This document shows, piece after piece, positions 30,125 through 37,277 of a stretch of DNA of 37,822 nucleotides. The stretch lies in IMG/VR virus record IMGVR_UViG_3300033142_001280, positions 1-37,822 of that record; one strand, given 5' to 3'. Origin of the DNA: a virus. The notes under the pieces are model-generated. The model saw only the letters and a list, made by a program, of their open reading frames with translations, ran no database searches and had not been told where the DNA came from. The position numbers were made by a program, and so were the translations under genes. Each line of letters opens with the position of its first letter. Within the stretch, counting starts at the first letter, position 1.

Positions 30125-30502
30125 ATGCCTATATTTACACCACTAACAATAGACAACGAGGCTTTCTCACCACCCACAGAGATTAGTCAGGAGGATACAA
30201 GTAGTGACTTTGTTGAGCTAATCACAATGGATAACGGCTCTACAAGAGGTTACAAATCTGTGAATGGTTTAAAATTTACTTACACAATGACATGGGAATG
30301 GATGCCATACGCTGAATGGAAAAACCTCTTTAATTACATAAATGCGGGCTTTTATCATGTTGGTCATGTTTCTACACACTACAACATCGACAATAATTAT
30401 TGGATAAAAATTGGAGAAAAAAGCTTTGATTTTAGTGGTGGAAGAGGTGGCGTAACTATCACAATAACGCAACAAGAAGAGCCTAACTATGATGATTTGT
30501 AA
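30125..30502 (+). CDS. Distal tail-associated protein (125 aa)
   Basis: A 125-residue protein directly after the tape measure. Beta-rich, with aromatic segments (TYTMTWEWMPYAEWKNLF). A conserved-looking end (DFSGGRGGVTITITQQEE) resembles small tail-tip proteins that sit between tape measure and hub. The position suggests a tail-tip component; no unique motif. Confidence 0.55.
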   Translation: MPIFTPLTIDNEAFSPPTEISQEDTSSDFVELITMDNGSTRGYKSVNGLKFTYTMTWEWMPYAEWKNLFNYINAGFYHVGHVSTHYNIDNNYWIKIGEKSFDFSGGRGGVTITITQQEEPNYDDL

Positions 30503-30504
30503 CT

Positions 30505-32556
30505 ATGTCAGATATAACTAACTTTCTAGATAACTTTGTAAACGCTAAACCAAAAATAGAGGTTGATTTGGGTAGTGGTTATGTTGATTATACTGATAGT
30601 TTACAAGGCGGTTTTAGCTGGCTGGAGCAATTGACAGAGAATAACTACGGTTATGTAGAGACCATTTTTGATTGTGATCTGAAAATTGAAAACCCTGATG
30701 CTCAGTTTCAAGAAGTTGGCAATCCAGTTCGTGTCAGTCTAGTAGTTAGTGATGATGCCTTTTTGACTTCTTATGCTCACATTGTATTTGAGGGGCAAAG
30801 CAGTGATAGAACAATCAACAACTTTGATGAGGTTCAAATCAAGGCAAAGGGGTTGTTTGACAAGTATCTTTTAACAAAACTGACAAATGAGATAAAACAA
30901 GACGAGATTGACACTGTAGCAGATGAAGTGATAACACAAGCTTTTGATGGTTCAGGTTATACTGTAACTGTACCAACTGATAATGAAGATGTTATTTTTA
31001 GACAAAATATAGGAACATTTCAAAACAATTTCCAGCCTATTCTAGATTCTTTCTTTGGAATACTAAGAAAAAAAGGAACTGATATTGAATTAATCAAAAC
31101 AAAAACTATCATGGACGGGACTTACACACCTGTTGAGACCTTTGACAGAAGTGAGGTAACAAAATTCATGACTGGTAGATTGAATCAGAATCAATATTTC
31201 AACCAAGTCAAAGTCGTTGGAAATGAAGTTGTCAGGATTCCTGATGTTTCTACTTCTGCTAATGTTTCTGCTTTACATTTTGATAGAAGTAATGAGAACG
31301 CTGCCTATTTCTTAGTTCCAGGCAATATGCCCGCCGCTCTTAGAATTGTAGGAGATTGGACTTATGAAGGATGGCTTAATCCAGACTTTGATGGTGTGAG
31401 TTGGACGGATAAAGTTCTAGTCGAATGTGACGGCGTTACTAATAGAAGACTTTACGCTGTTTTCCATCTTATAGATGGAAAGCTAAGAGTTAGACACACA
31501 GACGGAACGACAACCACACAATTAACAACAACTAACTCTTTTCTTGTCGATGATGTTTGGACACATATTGCAGTCACTAGAGATGCAACAGCTAAAAAAT
31601 ATAAATTTTATAAAAGCGGTTCGTTCGTAGAAGAAATTAGTTACACAGTCAATCCAACAATCGGAGCAAATGACCAACAACTTGTGCTGGCTGGATTAGC
31701 TCCTTATGTCGGAGCTACTGATGACACATATTTTGAAGGTGAGATGGACGAGGTGAGAATTTGGGATGTTGAAAGAAACGCAACAGAGATATTATCCTTC
31801 TACCAAACGAGGTTGCCCGCCTCTGCTACACCCGTTGCAAGTTGGAGGATGGATGACAATTTAGGTCAGACTGTAACCGACTCAGAAAACTCTTATGATT
31901 TATATTTGTCTTCACCCAATCCAGCGACTTGGGTAACTTCTGGAATACCATCAATCTTTTTAGAAACATTATTTTTTGATAGTACGAGTTTATCAAATAA
32001 CGCTCTCAAACCTAGCGGTGTAACTTTTTACACGGTTGGATTTGGTAACAATATTTTAGCTAGTTCTGTGAACTCTGTCACCTATGTTGTGAGGGAAGAA
32101 AACAACGACACAAGTACAGATAGAACTGTTGATGTTGACCTCTTAGAATCTGTAGTCAACGAGGATGGAAAAGTAACATTGAAGCTAGATAATACAAGTA
32201 GTGATTTATTGTATTTGCGAGAATTGACTATAGACGGAACAGGTATAAAAATCTTAGCTAACATAGAAGAAATTGAAGAATTACCAGCTCTTGCAACTGA
32301 CGAACAATTAAAAGAAATCAAGGTCGAATCTTACGCAATTCAAAACGAAACAATGGTCGGAAATACTGTCGATAGAATTAAAGAAATGGATAACAATTTA
32401 ATCAAGTTTGAAGCAATAGGAAAACCCAACCTGACGGCTGGGGATGTAATCACTGTAACTGATAGAACTGCTACTGAAGATTACTTGTTATTAGAACTCG
32501 ATAATGAATGGGATATAAGTTGGCTGTGTACTTATACAGCTATGAGAATTGACTAG
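30505..32556 (+). CDS. Tail hub protein with inserted LamG-like domain
   Basis: A 683-residue tail-tip protein. The N-terminal 240 residues and the C-terminal 100 residues look like a hub of the gp27/gp44 type (VGNPVRVSLVVSDD early; GKPNLTAGDVITVTDR late). Between them, residues of about 255-440 form a concanavalin/LamG-type jelly roll: ALHFDRS, WTYEGWLNPDFDG, DDVWTHIAVTRDATAKK, LAGLAPYVGATDD and EMDEVRIWDVERNATEI. This is a probable carbohydrate-binding insertion. The last stop overlaps the convergent minus-strand gene by four bases. Confidence 0.72.
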   Translation: MSDITNFLDNFVNAKPKIEVDLGSGYVDYTDSLQGGFSWLEQLTENNYGYVETIFDCDLKIENPDAQFQEVGNPVRVSLVVSDDAFLTSYAHIVFEGQSSDRTINNFDEVQIKAKGLFDKYLLTKLTNEIKQDEIDTVADEVITQAFDGSGYTVTVPTDNEDVIFRQNIGTFQNNFQPILDSFFGILRKKGTDIELIKTKTIMDGTYTPVETFDRSEVTKFMTGRLNQNQYFNQVKVVGNEVVRIPDVSTSANVSALHFDRSNENAAYFLVPGNMPAALRIVGDWTYEGWLNPDFDGVSWTDKVLVECDGVTNRRLYAVFHLIDGKLRVRHTDGTTTTQLTTTNSFLVDDVWTHIAVTRDATAKKYKFYKSGSFVEEISYTVNPTIGANDQQLVLAGLAPYVGATDDTYFEGEMDEVRIWDVERNATEILSFYQTRLPASATPVASWRMDDNLGQTVTDSENSYDLYLSSPNPATWVTSGIPSIFLETLFFDSTSLSNNALKPSGVTFYTVGFGNNILASSVNSVTYVVREENNDTSTDRTVDVDLLESVVNEDGKVTLKLDNTSSDLLYLRELTIDGTGIKILANIEEIEELPALATDEQLKEIKVESYAIQNETMVGNTVDRIKEMDNNLIKFEAIGKPNLTAGDVITVTDRTATEDYLLLELDNEWDISWLCTYTAMRID

Positions 32557-32912
32557 ATTAAGCTTTCTCTTCTCAATGCTTGTTGAACATTGTAATAGTT
32601 CTCCAATTTAGCCTTTTGTTTGTCGTTCAATTCTGTTTCTTCCTGTTCGACTTCTACTGGCTCACTTGCCTCAACATTGATTATATTAGTCTTTCTTTTC
32701 TTGATGATTGGGTCGTTTGTAGTTCTGTGCATACCTGCTGATATTAGAATTAGACAGCCTGCTAATAGAATCAAGTAAGCGGTCAAATCATATACTGCTA
32801 TGATATATATTAGAGCTAGTAGAATGATTGGCAAGATAATCTTGTTATCAACTCTGATTACTCTATGTATCCCCTGCTCGTATTTGTTTATTTTTGTTGT
32901 TATTCTGAACAT
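32553..32912 (-). CDS. Two-helix membrane protein (119 aa)
   Basis: A membrane protein with two hydrophobic helices at about 24-40 and 43-60 (KIILPIILLALIYIIAV, TAYLILLAGCLILISAG) and an acidic, charged C-terminal tail of 55 residues. The topology suits a holin of the two-helix type or a phage membrane factor; no family is recognisable. It is convergent with the tail hub gene. It is the last gene of a small minus-strand operon driven from 33309-33337. Confidence 0.55.
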   Translation of the reverse strand: MFRITTKINKYEQGIHRVIRVDNKIILPIILLALIYIIAVYDLTAYLILLAGCLILISAGMHRTTNDPIIKKRKTNIINVEASEPVEVEQEETELNDKQKAKLENYYNVQQALRRESLI

Positions 32913-32940
32913 ATTTATTTATTTTGTGTTTTTGTAATTC

Positions 32941-32990
32941 TATCCCTCCCCTGCTTTGCTTACCCCACCCCCCCCACCCCTCCAAGGGGG
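32941..32990 (-). repeat. G-rich tract with quadruplex potential
   Basis: On the minus strand this reads GGGG, T, eight G's, T, GGGG, then TAAGCAAAGCA, GGGG, A, GGG. It contains at least four runs of four or more G's. It is very unusual in a genome of about one third GC. It lies between the 47-residue ORF and the two-helix membrane protein gene. Confidence 0.7.
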
Positions 32991-32992
32991 TA

Positions 32993-33136
32993 TTAAAGGA
33001 AGAAAGTAGGTGGAAGACTAAGAGTAGGGGTAGTGTATAGTGTGAAGTCCTCATACATGTCCTCTAACATGTCTCTTAGTGCGTCCCTCTCTGCTCTAAC
33101 TCTATCTAGTTGTTTTTTGTATTTATTTGTAGTCAT
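32993..33136 (-). CDS. Small charged ORF (47 aa)
   Basis: An ORF from ATG 33136 to TAA 32993. The product begins MTTNKYKKQLDRVRAERDAL, a short coiled coil, and ends in a Pro/Thr-rich tail. It follows the 43-residue membrane ORF with a 10-base gap. Function unknown. A small membrane protein followed by a coiled-coil ORF can indicate a spanin pair, but the features are not decisive. Confidence 0.45.
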   Translation of the reverse strand: MTTNKYKKQLDRVRAERDALRDMLEDMYEDFTLYTTPTLSLPPTFFL

Positions 33137-33146
33137 ATATTGGTTT

Positions 33147-33278
33147 TTATTTGCTTGTGTTTACTTCGCTTATTGCTGAAATTTGTGGTGTGTTTTGTGT
33201 ACTGTCTTGAATCAATCTCACATTGAACAAGGTTAATAGAATTAACGCTATAGTAACTATTTTGTATATATTTGTCAT
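33147..33278 (-). CDS. Small membrane/secreted ORF (43 aa)
   Basis: An ORF from ATG 33278 to TAA 33147. The N-terminal segment of about 6-18 (KIVTIALILLTLF) is a membrane helix or signal peptide; the rest is polar. It is the first gene downstream of the promoter at 33309-33337. Function unknown. Confidence 0.5.
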   Translation of the reverse strand: MTNIYKIVTIALILLTLFNVRLIQDSTQNTPQISAISEVNTSK

Positions 33279-33308
33279 AATTTTTGTATTTATTTTTATG
33301 ATAATATA

Positions 33309-33337
33309 AGTATACTAAACTATTTCGATTTGTGCAA
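33309..33337 (-). promoter_or_regulatory. Minus-strand promoter
   Basis: TTGCAC (33337-33332), spacer beginning AAATCGAAATAG, 17 bases, then TATACT (33314-33309). It follows the shared spacer pattern and is divergent from the plus-strand promoter at 33354. Confidence 0.65.
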
Positions 33338-33353
33338 GTGATTTTTTCTAATG

Positions 33354-33381
33354 TTGACAAATTACAAATAAAATCTAATAA
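33354..33381 (+). promoter_or_regulatory. Plus-strand promoter
   Basis: TTGACA (33354-33359), A-rich spacer of 16, then TAATAA (33376-33381). ATG 33391 follows nine bases later. Confidence 0.55.
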
Positions 33382-33390
33382 AAAAGGTCT

Positions 33391-33624
33391 ATGTCATATT
33401 TTTTACCAGACGAATTAAAAGCAGGGATAATTGTAAGTTTAGAGGCTCAACTGCCACAAGATGTTTTGAATAATTTAAAAACAAAAGAGGCTCAAATAGA
33501 AGCTATAACCCTAGAAGCTGAAGCATTGGAAAATCAGTTGGCTAGCAACCCTATTTATCAACATATTCAAGAGTTGAAAGAACTAGAAGAAGCGTTGGAA
33601 GAACCAGAGCCAGAAATTGGTTAA
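33391..33624 (+). CDS. Hypothetical coiled-coil protein (77 aa)
   Basis: A small acidic, helical protein (NNLKTKEAQIEAITLEAEAL and following) with strong coiled-coil character, ending in Glu-Pro repeats. It has its own promoter and stands alone between two minus-strand blocks. Function unknown. Confidence 0.6.
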   Translation: MSYFLPDELKAGIIVSLEAQLPQDVLNNLKTKEAQIEAITLEAEALENQLASNPIYQHIQELKELEEALEEPEPEIG

Positions 33625-33641
33625 TCACTTCTAATTTTGTT

Positions 33642-33670
33642 AATAGAAAACCACCCCTGTTGAGGGGTGG
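33642..33670 (-). terminator. Minus-strand terminator
   Basis: CCACCCC (33651-33657) and GGGGTGG (33664-33670) form a seven-pair stem. Read on the minus strand it is followed by TTTTC, so it probably ends the Pmp3/YqaE transcript. It is less convincing in the plus direction. Confidence 0.6.
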
Positions 33671-33690
33671 AAAACATTGATCAAGATTGT

Positions 33691-33900
33691 TTATTGGTTG
33701 TTTGGATTATTACCCTTTATAGCGTTCAATTGTTCCTTGTGTCGCTTCTTGTTAGTCGCTTGACCGATAACAATGAAAGCGTGGATAATTCCAGGAATTA
33801 TGAAGAGCATCCAAAGACCGAAATTAATCACGGCTGAGATTGGTTTGCCCTTCAATAGAACTGCTAGTGGAGGTAAGAATATAGCTAATAGATATATCAT
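33691..33900 (-). CDS. Pmp3/YqaE-family membrane protein
   Basis: A 69-residue protein of the Pmp3/YqaE family. The signature is YLLAIFLPPLAVLLKGKP near the start, then NFGLWMLFIIPGIIHAFIVI. Two membrane helices result. Members occur in bacteria, fungi and plants and affect membrane potential under stress; phage copies are unusual. I start at ATG 33900; a TTG farther upstream would add 28 non-family residues. The terminator at 33642 ends it. Confidence 0.8.
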   Translation of the reverse strand: MIYLLAIFLPPLAVLLKGKPISAVINFGLWMLFIIPGIIHAFIVIGQATNKKRHKEQLNAIKGNNPNNQ

Positions 33901-33989
33901 ATTACTAGATTTAATTGACAATTTTTGGATTTTGCATCTGAATCCTAACAGTCGATTTCTTTGTGTTTTATTTTGCCTTGCCAAAGGCT

Positions 33990-34166
33990 TTACAATTTTG
34001 GTAGCTTGTCAGGCGGTTTCTTTTTGTAACCGTCTTTTTGCTTTTTTAAATATATAAAATTATTTATAAATGACAATTTGTTTATAACTTCTGTTGAGAA
34101 GTTTGTCAAAATTATTATAAAAAATAATAAACAAAAGACGAGAAATAATGTTAGTAGGTCGAGCAT
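33990..34166 (-). CDS. Small membrane protein (58 aa)
   Basis: An ORF starting at ATG 34166 (MLDLLTLFLVFCLLFFIIIL). It has one strong membrane helix at about 2-22, then a basic tail (KKQKDGYKKKPPDKLPKL). The longer frame from 34208 runs into the previous gene and is less likely. It adds to a set of short membrane proteins in the minus-strand blocks. Function unknown. Confidence 0.55.
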   Translation of the reverse strand: MLDLLTLFLVFCLLFFIIILTNFSTEVINKLSFINNFIYLKKQKDGYKKKPPDKLPKL

Positions 34167-34179
34167 TGTGTTTGGTTTG

Positions 34180-34566
34180 TTATTCTTTATCATTCTCCAA
34201 CTCCTCAATCAACAAAACCTTAAAAACCTCAAAACCAGTTTTGTCACCAACTTTTTCCATTGTTGCTAGGGTTAGATTTTCGTATGAGAGGAAGGCTCGG
34301 GCTTTGGTTTTTGAATTAACCTCACTAATTTGTATACCATTTGCGAATACTTTTGTATTCTCTTCTTTTTCTACTTCACCACCCAAAATACAAGGCACAT
34401 CACCATCTTTGACTGGTTTACCTTCTTTTGTGTGGGTTAGGAGCCAAAGAATGATATTGAAAAGTAAAGAGCCGTCTAATACTTCATGAGACAAGTCTTT
34501 GTATTCGTCTGGCAAATACGGTTGTAAGAGTTTTACTAGTTTTTCTGTTGTGTTTGTTTTAAACAT
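34180..34566 (-). CDS. Hypothetical protein (128 aa)
   Basis: An unknown protein. I start it at ATG 34566 (MFKTNTTEKLVKLLQPYLPD). The longer frame from 34653 would run into the structured RNA region. It has a helical N-terminus and a beta-rich middle (GKPVKDGDVPCILGGEVE, TKARAFLSYENLTLATMEK). No motif recognised. Its upstream region is the non-coding structured block at 34586-34985. Confidence 0.6.
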   Translation of the reverse strand: MFKTNTTEKLVKLLQPYLPDEYKDLSHEVLDGSLLFNIILWLLTHTKEGKPVKDGDVPCILGGEVEKEENTKVFANGIQISEVNSKTKARAFLSYENLTLATMEKVGDKTGFEVFKVLLIEELENDKE

Positions 34567-34585
34567 AATAATATAAATAATTTGG

Positions 34586-34985
34586 TAACCCAACCTATCC
34601 TTTGGGGATTTCGGGGTTATGGTTTTGGACTGGGCAGGATTGATTACCTGCAAAATTGATTTAGATTCAATCTAGTATGCCGTTTATAGAACCGTTTTTT
34701 ACAAGGTGGACATAACCCTTATCGTTTGCACAAGCATACTTATTCCCTTTGCACGCATCTACTCTATAAATTTGAATTAGTGTCTAATTCCACCACCAGT
34801 CCACAATGTAAAGGGGAGGGCAAGGATTTGCACCTTTGCAAGATACTTAACTCTGTGAGTCCGTCTCATTGAAGAGATTAGCTCCCATGCACTGCTCACA
34901 ACCATTGTGATGGGCGTTCAAGTTACATCACCTCCCACAATAATCGGACTTACACCCTGCAAAAGCAAGGATGCCGAGGGGGTTA
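34586..34985 (-). ncRNA. Large structured non-coding region, tRNA/tmRNA-like at one end
   Basis: No gene fits these 400 bases. On the minus strand they contain many complementary segments. (a) TCGG...CCGA enclosing CATCCTTGC/GCAGGGTG with a TTTT loop (34977-34944 region). (b) GGGAG/CTCCC bounding a 73-base cloverleaf-like unit (34885-34813). (c) A tRNA-like end: GGACTGG (34802-34796) pairs with CCAGTCC (34633-34627), and the arm GCAGG/CCTGC is directly adjacent (34651-34634) with an 8-base loop. (d) A pseudoknot: GGTGGA with TCCACC, crossed by AGTATGC with GCATACT. GCAAACGAT near 34729 resembles a tmRNA resume site. The tRNA-like unit (177 bases) is short for tmRNA. Class unassigned; ROOL- or GOLLD-type RNAs are other options. 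Confidence 0.5.
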
Positions 34986-35399
34986 GGTTTTTTCTTTTCT
35001 TCTTACTACTTCTTCTACTTCACATTCAATCAACAAAAATTTACTATCTAATATATTCTCATAGTTTTCTTCTCTAAGAATATAACAATGATCATTATCA
35101 AGACCACCACCTTCGTGATCTCCATAATAATAATATGATAGATAATAATATTTACCATTTAAAGAATATAAATATTCATCAGTAGAGCATTTATAACCTG
35201 TATTTGGATATGTGCAAACAAATTCTATCTTTCCAAGAGTAGTATTAAACATTTCTGGAAATTCAATCTCTTCATAATCGAGTGTTACAACATAAAAACT
35301 CTTATCGTTGATAAAAGAATTGTCTATCTCACCCATTCCAAAATTTAACTCTATACCCTTTTCTACTATTTTTGCTTTTATAATTTTTTCTTTAGTCAT
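34983..35399 (-). CDS. Hypothetical protein (138 aa)
   Basis: An unknown protein starting at ATG 35399 (MTKEKIIKAKIVEKG). It has an aromatic, Tyr-rich middle (LNGKYYYLSYYYYGD) and an acidic C-terminus ending VRRKEKT. I do not use the longer frame to 35528 because the promoter at 35410-35438 lies there. No family recognised. The gene has its own strong promoter and ends where the structured RNA region begins. Confidence 0.6.
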   Translation of the reverse strand: MTKEKIIKAKIVEKGIELNFGMGEIDNSFINDKSFYVVTLDYEEIEFPEMFNTTLGKIEFVCTYPNTGYKCSTDEYLYSLNGKYYYLSYYYYGDHEGGGLDNDHCYILREENYENILDSKFLLIECEVEEVVRRKEKT

Positions 35400-35409
35400 A
35401 TCACCAAAA

Positions 35410-35438
35410 ATTTTAACAAACAAAAAACAATCTGTCAA
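35410..35438 (-). promoter_or_regulatory. Minus-strand promoter
   Basis: TTGACA (35438-35433), 17-base spacer, then TAAAAT (35415-35410). It is divergent from the plus-strand promoter at 35522 and drives the 138-residue gene. Confidence 0.75.
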
Positions 35439-35521
35439 GTAATAAAAAAAACCAAACCAAACAAACCTAGCAACAAAGAGGGTTAAGCCGTGTTGATTGG
35501 TTCTGTCATTTGTTTGGTTAC

Positions 35522-35550
35522 TTGACAAGAATTGGATTTTGTTTTAGGAT
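35522..35550 (+). promoter_or_regulatory. Promoter of the right-end unknown operon
   Basis: TTGACA (35522-35527), 17-base spacer, then TAGGAT (35545-35550). ATG 35561 follows after ten bases. Confidence 0.65.
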
Positions 35551-35560
35551 TTTGGGTATT

Positions 35561-36349
35561 ATGACTACAAAAACAAATTTATTATCAACAATCGTTAAAC
35601 CAGTTGGTCAATTTAGGAAAAATGAAATCTGTAATCAAAATGCTGACAAAATTGCAGATATGTATGAAAAATCTGGATTTGGAACAGCATCAAAATTAGC
35701 AAAAGTTGCAAAACTAGATTACAAATATTTTACACCTGACATGATGAATGGTTTTTTGAACAGATTGTCTATCTATAAAGATTATGGGCAATGGGATTTT
35801 GAAAATAGGGAAATAAAATATGATACAAAAAACGAATTTACTGGATATAAAAGAAAAAATGATTTTGATAAAAACATTGAAGAATTAGAGAATAGATTGG
35901 TTAAAAGCGAAATGGGAAGGAAACAATGGGGAAATTTCAACTATGAAAGTTCAGGTCCTCTTGAAGATGAATTATCTATTTACAAAGAAGCTCAAAAGAA
36001 AGAAAATCTATTGATGTACAAGGCTGTACACACAGGCGAAAACAAAGTTGTTGATGTTATTATAACAGAAGATAAAATAGAGGATTTTCATGAGGTGCCA
36101 CCCCTTGGTGTCTTGAATGCTGTTGTGGAAGCACAAGAACAAAATGTTTTTGATGAAATTACTGTAATAGATGTTGAAAAATCTGAACCAAGAAATTACA
36201 AATCAGATGAAGAATTACTTAGAGACCCTATTGTTTGTGGAAAAATAAAAGGAAAGCCAGATATGTATTTTGTTATCGCATATTGGGACGAAAATGTAGA
36301 GGTCGATAATATTTTAAATCAACACCCTAAAGCTGAATTACATGACTAA
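35561..36349 (+). CDS. Hypothetical protein (262 aa)
   Basis: An unknown protein, the largest in the right-end operon. I start at ATG 35561, just after the promoter, instead of upstream in-frame codons that run through it. The N-terminal part is basic and helical (DKIADMYEKSGFGTASKLAK, then YKYFTPDMMNGFLNRLSIYK), the middle is acidic, and a beta block near the end (PDMYFVIAYWDENVEVDN) closes it. No recognised family. It overlaps the next gene by eight bases. Confidence 0.65.
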   Translation: MTTKTNLLSTIVKPVGQFRKNEICNQNADKIADMYEKSGFGTASKLAKVAKLDYKYFTPDMMNGFLNRLSIYKDYGQWDFENREIKYDTKNEFTGYKRKNDFDKNIEELENRLVKSEMGRKQWGNFNYESSGPLEDELSIYKEAQKKENLLMYKAVHTGENKVVDVIITEDKIEDFHEVPPLGVLNAVVEAQEQNVFDEITVIDVEKSEPRNYKSDEELLRDPIVCGKIKGKPDMYFVIAYWDENVEVDNILNQHPKAELHD

Positions 36350-36623
36350 ACTAATAATAAACATACCAACCAAGCCAACCGATACTATCATATCTATAAA
36401 GGCTGATAAAGAATCTATAGATAATTGGATTGAAAACAATCAGTACAAATTCAAAGGTGTAACTATTGAAAAAGATAATGATACTATTAGCTTATATTTT
36501 GACAACTTTGAACAATCTTTCAAATCTTTTTGGGTTTCAACTGTTGAAAGTATAGAACAAAGAGCTATGCCTTTTTCGGAAGGTGAGAAAGCATTAAAAA
36601 ATTCAATTAATAATCATGACTAA
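36342..36623 (+). CDS. Hypothetical protein (93 aa)
   Basis: A small unknown alpha/beta protein (LIINIPTKPTDTIISIKADK, then LYFDNFEQSFKSFWVSTVES). It overlaps both neighbours by a few bases, so translation is probably coupled. No motif recognised. Confidence 0.6.
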   Translation: MTKLIINIPTKPTDTIISIKADKESIDNWIENNQYKFKGVTIEKDNDTISLYFDNFEQSFKSFWVSTVESIEQRAMPFSEGEKALKNSINNHD

Positions 36624-36843
36624 AACACCCAAAAAACAAAGAGTAGTAAACTCAGCCTCATCGGTACACTCGATGACGAAAATTGGAATCCCCAAGCGAA
36701 CAGCTGAAAGGTTGTCTATTAGAGAGGCTGTGTTCATTATTCAGTTCTTAGCTAGAATTGGCTTTGAGTTTTTAAAAGAAAATCAAGAAGCTCTTGATGA
36801 TGGGGATTCTGAGAAGGTTAAGCAGTTGTTGAAATTGAAATAA
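36616..36843 (+). CDS. Hypothetical protein (75 aa)
   Basis: A small basic, helical protein (KRTAERLSIREAVFIIQFLA) with a helix-turn-helix-like spacing but no clear DNA-binding pattern. It overlaps the previous gene by eight bases. Function unknown. Confidence 0.6.
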   Translation: MTKTPKKQRVVNSASSVHSMTKIGIPKRTAERLSIREAVFIIQFLARIGFEFLKENQEALDDGDSEKVKQLLKLK

Positions 36844-36851
36844 TTATATTT

Positions 36852-37088
36852 ATGTCTAAAGAAATAAAACCAAAATTCAAAATAGGAGATATTGTAGATT
36901 ACATTGTAGTGTCTGAATTAGATATAGACACCTTGACAAACACAGTCAAAGAAAATCTCAAACTAGGCTATCAGCCGATTGGAGGAGCTTTCGCAACCTC
37001 AGTTGAGAGTTCTTTTGGTACTAACAAAGTTTGGCACCAAACCATGATTTTAGAAAAGAATTGGTTTAGAAAAATATTTAAAATATAA
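36852..37088 (+). CDS. DUF1737-like protein (78 aa)
   Basis: A small protein. The core DYIVVSELDIDTLTNTVKEN...LGYQPIGGAFATSVES...VWHQTMI matches the DUF1737 pattern (variable N-terminus, a helix, G-[WY]-x-P-x-G-G, then the closing QxM block). Its N-terminus (KFKIGDIVDY) also resembles that of the junction-crossing gene. No function is established for this family. Confidence 0.65.
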   Translation: MSKEIKPKFKIGDIVDYIVVSELDIDTLTNTVKENLKLGYQPIGGAFATSVESSFGTNKVWHQTMILEKNWFRKIFKI

Positions 37089-37103
37089 TAAAAGAATGGT
37101 AAA

Positions 37104-37241
37104 ATGAAACACCTAACAATCATCCTTATCTGGTTCATAATAATCTATTTTGCATATGAGCCAGTTCGTGACATAATCAACGAAATAGAAAGGAAACACG
37201 CTGTGATGAGTAGTGTTTTGGAGAAGTTGAAGGAGTTTTAG
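37104..37241 (+). CDS. Small membrane protein (45 aa)
   Basis: An ORF from ATG 37104 to TAG 37239-37241. Residues 4-18 (LTIILIWFIIIYFAY) form a membrane helix, and the rest is a charged helix (NEIERKHAVMSSVLEKLKEF). The topology matches a small inner-spanin-like or lysis-accessory protein, and it lies next to the LysM gene, but this is only suggestive. Confidence 0.55.
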   Translation: MKHLTIILIWFIIIYFAYEPVRDIINEIERKHAVMSSVLEKLKEF

Positions 37242-37242
37242 A

Positions 37243-37271
37243 TTGACAAAAACGAACTAAAGCAAGACAAA
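37243..37271 (+). promoter_or_regulatory. Weak promoter before the LysM gene
   Basis: TTGACA (37243-37248) with an A-rich spacer and no clear -10. It lies just after the stop of the small membrane ORF. Confidence 0.3.
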
Positions 37272-37277
37272 AACTAG

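Noticed and set aside
32863-33054. 63-residue minus-strand ORF over the G-rich block
   Set aside because: It overlaps the start of the two-helix membrane protein gene and the 47-residue ORF, and its middle is the translated G-rich tract. The neighbouring short frames explain the region better.
33133-33360. 75-residue minus-strand ORF
   Set aside because: It begins with TTG inside the divergent promoter and covers the 43-residue membrane ORF in another frame; the composition is poor.
34813-34885. A tRNA gene from the 73-base cloverleaf-like unit
   Set aside because: The first five acceptor pairs form, but the D, anticodon and T arms do not have standard loop lengths, and no anticodon loop with a U at position 33 is visible.
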